Part shown: positions 1-5,338 of the stretch, piece after piece
Layout: each line of letters opens with the position of its first letter
Position numbering within the stretch: position 1 is the stretch's first letter
NCBI GenBank assembly: GCA_016919565.1
Contig: JACXTO010000184.1
Coordinates: forward strand, 1-6,186
Direction of reading: 5' to 3'
DNA length: 6,186 nt
From: Methanomassiliicoccaceae archaeon
GTDB lineage: Archaea; Thermoplasmatota; Thermoplasmata; Methanomassiliicoccales; UBA472
Program-made: the position numbers and the translations under genes
Notes under the pieces: model-generated
Database searches by the model: none
What the model was told of the DNA's origin: nothing
What the model saw: the letters and a program-made list of their open reading frames with translations, nothing else

Positions 1-614
1 CTTTCGTTCATTCCGGCCTTCTGCATGAGCGGTCCGGCCTCGTCATAGACCTTCTTGTCCAGCTTCTGCAGTATCGCCGGTGCGCTCTCCTGGCCCACTC
101 CCGCCTCGGCGAGCTTGGAGCGGAGGATGCCGATATGCCCGACCCGGATGCTGAAGCTTCCCAGGCCGCTCCGAGCGATCATCGCCGCGGCCAGCCCGAT
201 CACTTCCGCGTCCGACTCCGGATTGGGGGCGCCGATCAGCTCCGCCCCGAACTGGTAGAACTCGCGATATCTGCCGCTCTGCGGGCGCTCATAACGGAAG
301 CATTGCCCGAAGTAGAACACCTTGAGCGGTCGCGGATAGTTCGTAAGATCGTTAACGAAGAAGCGCATCGCTGGTGCGGTGAGCTCCGGGCGAAGGGCGA
401 TCTGCCTGCCACCCTTGTCCTCGAAAGCGTAGATCTCATCGATTATGCCTGGACCGGATTTTAGAGTGAAGAGCTCTGCATGCTCGAAGATCGGCGTGGC
501 GATCTCGCGGAAGCCATGCGTCTCCGCGACCTGCCTGAAGATCGATTCCAGGTGACGGCGCGCTTCCATTTCCTGTGGAGTGAAGTCCCTGGTACCTCGC
601 GGGCGCTGAATCAT
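1..614 (-). CDS. hisS: Histidyl-tRNA synthetase, N-terminal part (truncated by window edge)
   Basis: Class II aminoacyl-tRNA synthetase that charges tRNA-His with histidine in the cytoplasm, using ATP. About 204 codons are visible; the family is usually about 410-430 residues, so the rest of the catalytic core and the anticodon-binding domain lie beyond base 1. The N-terminus MIQRPRGTRDF is the classic HisRS opening. Motif 1 lies at about residues 30-49, LRPELTAP at 74-81, and motif 2 at 106-128 (FRYERPQ, then GRYREFYQFGAE), with the ATP-contacting Arg at 107. It is the last visible gene of the minus-strand cluster, 55 bases after the PLP enzyme. I chose the ATG at 614 because it gives the conserved N-terminus. 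The frame stays open up to an ATG at 689, which would add 25 unconserved-looking residues. No clear ribosome binding site precedes either start. Identity is very secure; the exact start is less so. Confidence 0.96.
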   Translation of the reverse strand, partial: MIQRPRGTRDFTPQEMEARRHLESIFRQVAETHGFREIATPIFEHAELFTLKSGPGIIDEIYAFEDKGGRQIALRPELTAPAMRFFVNDLTNYPRPLKVFYFGQCFRYERPQSGRYREFYQFGAELIGAPNPESDAEVIGLAAAMIARSGLGSFSIRVGHIGILRSKLAEAGVGQESAPAILQKLDKKVYDEAGPLMQKAGMNE

Positions 615-669
615 CCGCTGAGAAATTGCTTGGCCGCTCTTAAGGGTTTGCCAGCCGGGAATCGTATCG

Positions 670-1863
670 TCATATCTGGGAAAGCCCATGGTTCAGGTCA
701 TCCATGATGTCCTGCGTGTCCTCGATGCCGACGGAGAGCCGCACCAAGGAGTCCTTGATCCCCAGCCGCTCCCGGTCACCTGGTGTCAGGGACGAGTGCG
801 AGGAATTCAACGGCATGCTGACGAGCGAATCGACACCGCCCAGGCTCGTGGCCCTCTTGATCAGCTGCACCGAGCGCAGCAGCTTCTCCGCCCCGTTCCT
901 GCCACCTGCGACCTCGAAGCTCACCATGCCTCCGAAGCCGCGCATCTGCCTCACCGCCAGGGCGTGCTGTGGATGCGAAGCGAGGCCAGGGTGATAGACC
1001 CGCTCCACCTTCTCATGCTGCTCGAGGAACTTCGCCACCGCCAATCCGTTGCGGTTGTGCCGCTCCATCCTGATGTCGAGAGTCTTCATGCCGCGCATCA
1101 GGAGGAAAGCGCCCATCGGGTCCAACGAGCCTCCGAACAGTATCCTTTTCTTCAGCACGAGCTCCATGTCAGCCTTGCTGCCCGCCACCGTCCCGGCGAT
1201 CAGGTCCGAGTGACCGTTGAGATACTTTGTTGCCGAATGGATCACCACATCGACACCCAGGTCGATCGGGGTCTGGTTGATCGGCGTTGCGAACGTAGAA
1301 TCGATTATCACCTTGGCTCCGGCCGAGTGCGCCATTTCAGCAACGGCCTTCAGGTCGACCAGCTTCAGCAGTGGATTGGTGGGCGATTCCAGGTAGACCG
1401 CTGCCGCTCCCTTTCCAAGCTCCCGCTCCATCTCGCCGATGTCAGTGGTGCTCACGGCGCGAACTTCCACCCCGAGCCTGGGGAGCTCGTCGCGCATCAG
1501 GCTGAACGTCCCCCCATATAGGTCCTCGATGCTGAGCAAGCGGTCCCCTTTCTTCAGCAGCGCGAGCAGCGTGCTCGATATCGCCGCCATCCCGGAGGAG
1601 AAGACCACCGAGCTCTGAGCGTTCTCCAGCGAAGCCATCTTGGCCTCGACCGCAGCAACGGTAGGGTTGCCCCAGCGGGTATAGATGTACGAACCCTCCG
1701 GGACCTTCCCCTGCCAGGAGATCGGGTCCTCGGTCGGAAAGAAGAACGTGCTGGTCTGGAATATCGGAGCCGTCACCGCGCCGTGACAGTCTTCCTTAGG
1801 CTCGCCGCCATGCACCGATCTGGTAGAGCGGCCCCAACGGTCGGATGGTCTTTCTGAGCTCAT
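670..1863 (-). CDS. Cystathionine gamma-synthase/lyase family PLP-dependent enzyme
   Basis: Fold-type I PLP enzyme of the Cys/Met metabolism family (397 aa, full family length), acting in the cytoplasm on sulfur amino acids. Seen directly: YTRWGNPT at 61-68 (Tyr61 and Arg63 contact cofactor phosphate of the partner subunit), SSGMAA at 89-94, Tyr116 stacking on PLP, Asp188 in IIDSTFATP pairing with the pyridine nitrogen, Schiff-base Lys213 in SATKYLNGHSD, and Arg375 in VRLSVGIED binding the substrate carboxylate. Gly118 sits where methionine gamma-lyases carry a catalytic Cys, which argues against that activity. SLGGVDSL (340-347) has Asp345 where many synthases and lyases have Glu. Synthase, lyase and O-acetylhomoserine sulfhydrylase cannot be separated by eye. 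The ATG at 1863 is chosen because it gives the usual N-terminus; an in-frame GTG at 1923 would overlap the upstream gene and add an atypical 20 residues. It lies 46 bases after the GTPase gene and 55 before hisS. Confidence 0.93.
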   Translation of the reverse strand: MSSERPSDRWGRSTRSVHGGEPKEDCHGAVTAPIFQTSTFFFPTEDPISWQGKVPEGSYIYTRWGNPTVAAVEAKMASLENAQSSVVFSSGMAAISSTLLALLKKGDRLLSIEDLYGGTFSLMRDELPRLGVEVRAVSTTDIGEMERELGKGAAAVYLESPTNPLLKLVDLKAVAEMAHSAGAKVIIDSTFATPINQTPIDLGVDVVIHSATKYLNGHSDLIAGTVAGSKADMELVLKKRILFGGSLDPMGAFLLMRGMKTLDIRMERHNRNGLAVAKFLEQHEKVERVYHPGLASHPQHALAVRQMRGFGGMVSFEVAGGRNGAEKLLRSVQLIKRATSLGGVDSLVSMPLNSSHSSLTPGDRERLGIKDSLVRLSVGIEDTQDIMDDLNHGLSQI

Positions 1864-1909
1864 GCTAAACCCGTTGCAATAAAAGACGCACTCACTGATA
1901 ACTCTTGGC

Positions 1910-3028
1910 TCAGCCGCCGCCACGCTTCTTGATGATGCTGAGGATATCCCCGTCCAACAGGACGTGGTCCAGGCCGACGGTCTGCCCAGGGAACTTCGCG
2001 CTCTTCCCCCAGACTATGGCATATCGGAAGTTCTGCCTGATTGACCGGTGGAGGACATCGCACACGTCGCCAATGGTCGCATCCTTCCTTACCACCAGAG
2101 GCACCTCCAGGTCGACCTCCCTCCCTTGTGGCTTCAGGTAGACGCTTATCAGGTCGAGGTTCCGATAGATGGCATCCTTGAGGTCCGGGATCCCGATACC
2201 CTTGTCGGCCGAGATGAAGACCAGGGAATAGCCCCGGAACTTCTTCTTCAGGCTGGCCATGTACCCCTTGTCCTTGACCAGGTCGATCTTGTTCACCACG
2301 ACCATGGCCTTCGCGTAGACGCGGTTGCCGACCAGCACGTCGATCATTTGGTCGACGGTGACGTCCTCGCGAATGACGACGTCCGCGTTCACGTACCCAT
2401 ACTCATTAACGATGGCCTTGGCCAGCTCCTCATCGATCTTGGTGAGCTTGACGGTGCATCGCACATCGACCCCGCCAATGTGCGTCTTGGTGATCACGAC
2501 GTCCGCTGGCCGCGTGTTGATCCTGATCCCCACCGCTTCCAGCTCCTTTATGAGGATGCCGATGTTGGTGTCGTAGGCGTCGATCACGAACATTATCAGG
2601 TCCGCCGCCCGCACCACGGACAGCACTTCTCTGCCCCGCCCCTTGCCCTTCGACGCATCCTTGATCAATCCAGGCAGATCGAGTATCTGGATCTTTGCGA
2701 ACTTGTATTCCATGATGCCCGGGACGACGTCGAGGGTGGTGAAATCATACGCGCCGACCTCGCTCTTCGCTTCCGTCAACCGGTTCAGGATCGTTGACTT
2801 ACCTACGGACGGGAAACCAACGATCGCTACTGTGGCATTGCCGGACTTCTTCACCCCGTAGACGGTGCCGGTCCTGCCTCCGCTGCTCCGCCTCTTCTCC
2901 TGCTCCTCTTTCAATCGAGCGATCTTGGCCTTCAGCTTCCCAATGTGGTACTCGGTGTGCTTGTTCTTCTGCGTCTTGAAGATCTCGTCCTCAATCGCCT
3001 TGATCTGTTCTTCTATGGTTGTAGACAC
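1910..3028 (-). CDS. DRG-family (Obg-like) GTPase with TGS domain
   Basis: Translation-factor-class GTPase of the developmentally regulated GTP-binding protein (DRG/Rbg) group, conserved in archaea and eukaryotes and thought to act with ribosomes or RNA. 372 aa, the usual length. Domain order: basic helical N-terminus (about 1-50, Lys/Glu-rich), G domain with G1 GFPSVGKS (71-78), G2 Thr97/Thr98 in DFTTLDVVPG, G3 DLPG (117-120), an inserted S5D2L-like region (about 160-235), G4 NKID (246-249) and G5 ISA (272-274), then a C-terminal TGS domain (about 296-368) ending in a basic KKRGGG tail. All GTP-binding motifs are intact. The start is a GTG at 3028, supported by AGGAG seven bases upstream and by the family N-terminus; the open frame before it belongs to the arcC end. 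The gene begins 10 bases after the arcC stop, so the two are almost certainly co-transcribed and may be translationally coupled. The role in this organism is inferred from the family only. Confidence 0.95.
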   Translation of the reverse strand: MSTTIEEQIKAIEDEIFKTQKNKHTEYHIGKLKAKIARLKEEQEKRRSSGGRTGTVYGVKKSGNATVAIVGFPSVGKSTILNRLTEAKSEVGAYDFTTLDVVPGIMEYKFAKIQILDLPGLIKDASKGKGRGREVLSVVRAADLIMFVIDAYDTNIGILIKELEAVGIRINTRPADVVITKTHIGGVDVRCTVKLTKIDEELAKAIVNEYGYVNADVVIREDVTVDQMIDVLVGNRVYAKAMVVVNKIDLVKDKGYMASLKKKFRGYSLVFISADKGIGIPDLKDAIYRNLDLISVYLKPQGREVDLEVPLVVRKDATIGDVCDVLHRSIRQNFRYAIVWGKSAKFPGQTVGLDHVLLDGDILSIIKKRGGG

Positions 3029-3035
3029 CTTACCA

Positions 3036-3040
3036 CTCCT
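3036..3040 (-). promoter_or_regulatory. Ribosome binding site of the DRG GTPase, overlapping the arcC stop
   Basis: AGGAG on the minus strand, seven bases before the GTG at 3028. Its first two bases are the last two of the arcC stop codon TAG (3041-3039). This site decides the GTG start, and the overlap suggests that ribosomes finishing arcC help start the GTPase. Confidence 0.7.
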
Positions 3041-3989
3041 AAGGAAGGACCTGCGTTCCCGCTTCGCCCAGCAGCGCGGCATCGAGCTTGCCGGGCGAGG
3101 TGATTATGACCTTCTCGCCGCCGCTCTTCAGGAACATCGACGCCGCCTCGACCTTCGGGCCCATGCTCCCAGCGGGGAACTGGCCTTGTTCATGTAACCT
3201 CTGGAGCTCTGGGAGTCTGATCTCCCTGATCGGCCTTGGCTTCTTCGAACTGTAATCCATGAATACGTTGTCCACATCGGTGAGCATGATGAAAAGCTTC
3301 TCTTTGACGCTGATCGCCAACACCGCCGCTGCCAGGTCCTTGTCGACCACCGCCTCCACGCCGACGAAGTAGCCGTCCTTGGCGATCACTGGGATGCCTC
3401 CGCCGCCCGCGGCGACGACGACCTCTGCCTGTTCCATCCCGCCGAACACCAGGCGCCGGATGACCCCGCATTCCACTATCCCGATCGGCCGGGGGGACGA
3501 GACGACGCGCCGATATCCTCCCCGCTTGAGGTCGAGGATGAACTCCCAGCCTCGCGCCTTCTTGGCCTCCTCCACCTCTTCCTCGGTGTAGTATGGCCCG
3601 ACCGGTTTCGTTGGCTTCTCGAAACCCGGGTCGTCGGGGTCCACGACGACGCGAGTGAGGACGCAGGTGACCACCTTCCTCACGCCCACCTTCGCCAACG
3701 CCTCGGTCAACGCCAATTGGATCATGTAGCCGAGCTGGCCTTGGGATTCCGCCACGCAGACATCCAATGGCATGGAGGGGATGCTGTCCCGGGCGAGCTC
3801 GTTCTGCAGCAGGATGTCGCCCACCTGAGGGCCGTTGCCGTGCGTGAGGACCATATCGTAGCCGGAGCGGATCATCCGCGCCAGATGGGCGCAGGTCTCG
3901 CGAAGGTTCCGCATCTGATTCTCCAGCGTGGCCTCCTCACCGGCATGCAGGATCGCATTGCCTCCGATAGCCACAACCGCAGTCTTCAT
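3039..3989 (-). CDS. arcC: Carbamate kinase
   Basis: Amino-acid-kinase-fold enzyme that interconverts carbamoyl phosphate + ADP and carbamate + ATP. In fermenting cells it yields ATP from arginine or purine breakdown; in some archaea it may supply carbamoyl phosphate. 316 aa, normal for the family. Visible motifs: AIGGNA (7-12), THGNGPQVG (49-57), the mobile-subdomain KPTKPVGPYY (125-134), RRVVSSP (160-166), AAGGGGIPV (193-201), VDKDLA (215-220), LTDVDNV (236-242) and GSMGPKV (274-280), so phosphate, carbamate and nucleotide sites all appear intact. The ATG at 3989 is chosen because the family begins with a short strand running into GGNA and GGTG lies six bases upstream; the open frame above it reaches only a TTG at 4019. 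It is the first gene of the minus-strand cluster. No arginine deiminase or ornithine carbamoyltransferase gene lies in the window, so its pathway cannot be assigned. Confidence 0.96.
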   Translation of the reverse strand: MKTAVVAIGGNAILHAGEEATLENQMRNLRETCAHLARMIRSGYDMVLTHGNGPQVGDILLQNELARDSIPSMPLDVCVAESQGQLGYMIQLALTEALAKVGVRKVVTCVLTRVVVDPDDPGFEKPTKPVGPYYTEEEVEEAKKARGWEFILDLKRGGYRRVVSSPRPIGIVECGVIRRLVFGGMEQAEVVVAAGGGGIPVIAKDGYFVGVEAVVDKDLAAAVLAISVKEKLFIMLTDVDNVFMDYSSKKPRPIREIRLPELQRLHEQGQFPAGSMGPKVEAASMFLKSGGEKVIITSPGKLDAALLGEAGTQVLP

Positions 3990-3995
3990 AGTCCG

Positions 3996-3999
3996 CACC
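3996..3999 (-). promoter_or_regulatory. Ribosome binding site of arcC
   Basis: GGTG on the minus strand with a six-base spacer to the ATG at 3989. It matches part of the GGAGGTGATC complement of the archaeal 16S rRNA 3' end and supports that ATG over the TTG at 4019. Confidence 0.6.
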
Positions 4000-4027
4000 A
4001 AATGGAATTTTTGAGACAAATTTCGCG

Positions 4028-4035
4028 TATATAAT
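4028..4035 (-). promoter_or_regulatory. TATA box of the arcC-led gene cluster
   Basis: The minus strand reads ATTATATA here. Archaeal transcription usually starts about 26 bases downstream of the box centre, which puts the start near 4005 and leaves a leader of about 16 bases that still contains the GGTG ribosome binding site. Box, start and binding site are mutually consistent. This is probably the main promoter for arcC, the GTPase, the PLP enzyme and hisS; no start was measured. Confidence 0.6.
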
Positions 4036-4091
4036 CTTGCCGTATCGGAGGATCGAGAAGATTGAGGCCGACTTTTTCCCTATTCGCTCGG

Positions 4092-4107
4092 TTCGCAGGA
4101 TTGCGAA
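4092..4107. repeat. Perfect 6-bp inverted repeat (operator-like dyad)
   Basis: TTCGCA, four bases, then TGCGAA: a perfect dyad between the two divergent promoters. It lies about 60 bases upstream of the arcC TATA element and about 90 upstream of the TTTAAA of the membrane protein gene. It could be a binding site for a dimeric regulator or a small hairpin. A 6-bp dyad can occur by chance, so function is only suggested. Confidence 0.35.
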
Positions 4108-4193
4108 GTGTGCCTTCTGAGAGCGGTCGCCTGACGACAGCCAGCGCATATGGTCGAGCTATAAGAAATTTGGCTCATCAAAAAATACAAAGG

Positions 4194-4199
4194 TTTAAA
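4194..4199 (+). promoter_or_regulatory. TATA box for the zinc-ribbon membrane protein; likely leaderless transcript
   Basis: TTTAAA preceded by an A-rich, BRE-like stretch (ACAAAGG). Its centre is 26 bases before the ATG at 4223, so transcription would start at or next to the start codon. The bases just before the ATG (TTTCCCTGCG) contain no ribosome binding site, which fits a leaderless mRNA. CTATAAG at about 4159-4165 is an alternative that would give a leader of about 35 bases. Confidence 0.55.
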
Positions 4200-4222
4200 G
4201 ACGCTAGTTAGATTTCCCTGCG

Positions 4223-5242
4223 ATGGCCCAAGCCGGTGGTTTCAAGAGGTATTTGGATGACTTCAAGAAGAGCAAGCTAGCCATTCCCTTCTCCATCTTG
4301 CTCGCCGGCCTCATCAGCTACCTGCTGCTGATCTTCGGCAGCGTCCTGTTCTGCTTGCTCCCGGCCGTGATCGCCTTCATCATCTACGGTCTGCCACGCT
4401 ACTTCGGCCTAGTGGACCGCAAGAAGACTTTGATCTGGGGAACGGTCCTGATCCTGGCCCTGGGGATCGCCTCGGGTCTGACATATTATTCCATTCTCAT
4501 CGAGGAAGAGCCGGTGACACTGACGACGCCCGACAACGTCTTGACCGGCGGGAGCGTAACGCCGTTCCGGGGGACGGACTCGACCAATTTCACCCTCTCG
4601 GTCATCTACAATGGCGCCCTCAACTCAGGGAACTCGACCCCTTACATCTACGTAACCGTCTACAATTATTACCGCGCCAGCCAGGGGACGGTCTACAATC
4701 TGACCAACGACACCAGCTATACCGGCGCCGGAGATCGTTACATTCTACAAAGGACCTTTGAAACGAGCATCTACGATTTCGGGTTCACGTATGAGAAACC
4801 GGACGGGACCTTTGCTTCCACCGGCCTGTCGTGGGGACCCTTCACGATGACCAACGATGAGATACTGGTCAACGAGCTCAGGGCCGTTCCATTGACGATG
4901 TTCCTCAACGTCGGTCTGCTGTTCTATCTCCTCGTCGTTCTGACCTGGTGGATGGAGAGATCGAAGAAGCGCTTCGAGACCCATGCTAGACCGGCCGGAA
5001 AGCCTGGTCCGAAGACCACGGAGAAGTTCGTCTGCTCCGAGTGTGGAAGCGAGGTCCCAGCTAGCTCAACCCAGTGCCCGCAATGTGGCGAGAAGTTCGA
5101 GGAGGACGCGCAGTCGACCGCTGCGGCATCCGCGCAGAGCGCCCCGTCCAAGAGCAGCGAGTTCATCTGCTCCGATTGCGGCAAGATCGTGAAGGAGACG
5201 GACACGCAATGCTGGAATTGCGGCAAGAAGTTCGAGGATTGA
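4223..5242 (+). CDS. Membrane protein of unknown function with two C-terminal zinc ribbons
   Basis: I do not recognise a named family for this 339-aa protein. A basic N-terminus (KRYLDDFKKSK) is followed by a tight hairpin of two hydrophobic helices (about 19-38 and 40-60), a basic turn (DRKK), a third helix (about 69-91), a polar domain (about 93-220), a fourth helix (about 222-243), and a basic stretch (ERSKKR). Positive charges place the 93-220 domain outside and both termini in the cytoplasm. The outer domain carries four N-glycosylation sequons (Asn122, 137, 159, 162) and looks beta-rich. The cytoplasmic tail has two zinc ribbons, Cys271/274/285/288 and Cys316/319/330/333, separated by an Ala/Ser/Gln-rich linker (about 294-312). 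The ribbons could bind a protein or nucleic acid partner. The ATG at 4223 starts just before the charged N-terminus and fits the TATA spacing. It is divergent from arcC and probably transcribed alone. Topology is fairly secure; function is unknown. Confidence 0.88.
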   Translation: MAQAGGFKRYLDDFKKSKLAIPFSILLAGLISYLLLIFGSVLFCLLPAVIAFIIYGLPRYFGLVDRKKTLIWGTVLILALGIASGLTYYSILIEEEPVTLTTPDNVLTGGSVTPFRGTDSTNFTLSVIYNGALNSGNSTPYIYVTVYNYYRASQGTVYNLTNDTSYTGAGDRYILQRTFETSIYDFGFTYEKPDGTFASTGLSWGPFTMTNDEILVNELRAVPLTMFLNVGLLFYLLVVLTWWMERSKKRFETHARPAGKPGPKTTEKFVCSECGSEVPASSTQCPQCGEKFEEDAQSTAAASAQSAPSKSSEFICSDCGKIVKETDTQCWNCGKKFED

Positions 5243-5266
5243 GCAGACTGGCAGTAATCCCAACAC

Positions 5267-5275
5267 TTTTATTAT
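5267..5275 (+). promoter_or_regulatory. Candidate TATA box for top6B (also a T-rich end signal for the preceding gene)
   Basis: TTTTATTAT lies 25 bases after the stop of the membrane protein gene. A start about 26 bases downstream (near 5297) gives a leader of about 42 bases that includes the top6B ribosome binding site. The T-rich run could also help end transcription of the upstream gene. A second weak TATA-like stretch (ATTTATC, 5309-5315) sits 26 bases before the ATG and would give a leaderless transcript, but the good ribosome binding site favours the first. Confidence 0.4.
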
Positions 5276-5277
5276 CG

Positions 5278-5304
5278 CGTCCCGGCATACGGAGACACGG
5301 GATG
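5278..5304. repeat. 7-bp imperfect dyad at the predicted top6B transcript start
   Basis: CGTCCCG (5278-5284) can pair with CGGGATG (5298-5304), with one G-T wobble and a 13-base spacer. It lies between the candidate TATA box and the start region of top6B. A DNA operator is more natural than an RNA hairpin here, because the left arm precedes the predicted transcript start. No T-run follows directly, so it is not a standard terminator. It may be chance. Confidence 0.25.
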
Positions 5305-5327
5305 CATGATTTATCTTCCATCCAGCT

Positions 5328-5331
5328 GAGG
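5328..5331 (+). promoter_or_regulatory. Ribosome binding site of top6B
   Basis: GAGG, seven bases before the ATG at 5339. The longer stretch GAGGCGAT differs from the ideal GAGGTGAT by one base. It supports the chosen start. Confidence 0.65.
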
Positions 5332-5338
5332 CGATAGC

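Larger units (their letters stand above)
3990..4222. other. Divergent intergenic control region between arcC and the membrane protein gene
   Basis: This 233-base stretch is the largest non-coding gap in the window. It holds a minus-strand TATA element near 4031 for arcC, a plus-strand TTTAAA at 4194-4199 for the membrane protein gene, a second TATA-like element (CTATAAG, about 4159-4165) readable on either strand, and an inverted repeat at 4092-4107. I found no tRNA-like cloverleaf. A minus-strand open frame starting at 4149 runs through the gap and into arcC in another frame; I do not regard it as a gene. Confidence 0.6.

Noticed and set aside
688..1521. A long plus-strand open frame (277 codons) opposite the PLP enzyme
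   Set aside because: It is the antisense of a clearly conserved gene; the product is rich in His, Gln and Arg, as expected from a reverse reading of GC-rich codons.
2048..2797. A plus-strand open frame of 249 codons opposite the GTPase
   Set aside because: The opposite strand encodes intact GTP-binding motifs; the Asp/His/Val-rich product looks like a codon shadow.
3039..4019. Longer arcC starting at TTG 4019
   Set aside because: It would add ten residues before the conserved N-terminus and bypass the GGTG site next to the ATG at 3989; the predicted transcript would also begin downstream of it.
4112..4148. GC-rich stretch with short stems (GTCG/CGAC) as a small RNA
   Set aside because: The stems are only four pairs and the base composition is no higher than that of the coding regions around it.
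3937..4149. A 70-codon minus-strand open frame beginning in the divergent gap and running into arcC
   Set aside because: It overlaps arcC in another frame, its TATA-like element is too close to its ATG, and its protein shows no recognisable motif.
4036..4160. Possible tRNA or structured RNA in the divergent gap
   Set aside because: GGTTCGCAGG resembles a T-loop at first sight, but no acceptor stem, anticodon arm or proper TTCRA loop can be built on either strand.
5243..5338. Rho-independent type terminator after the membrane protein gene
   Set aside because: The only dyad in the gap is followed by mixed sequence, and the T-rich run precedes it, so the hairpin-plus-T-run order is absent.
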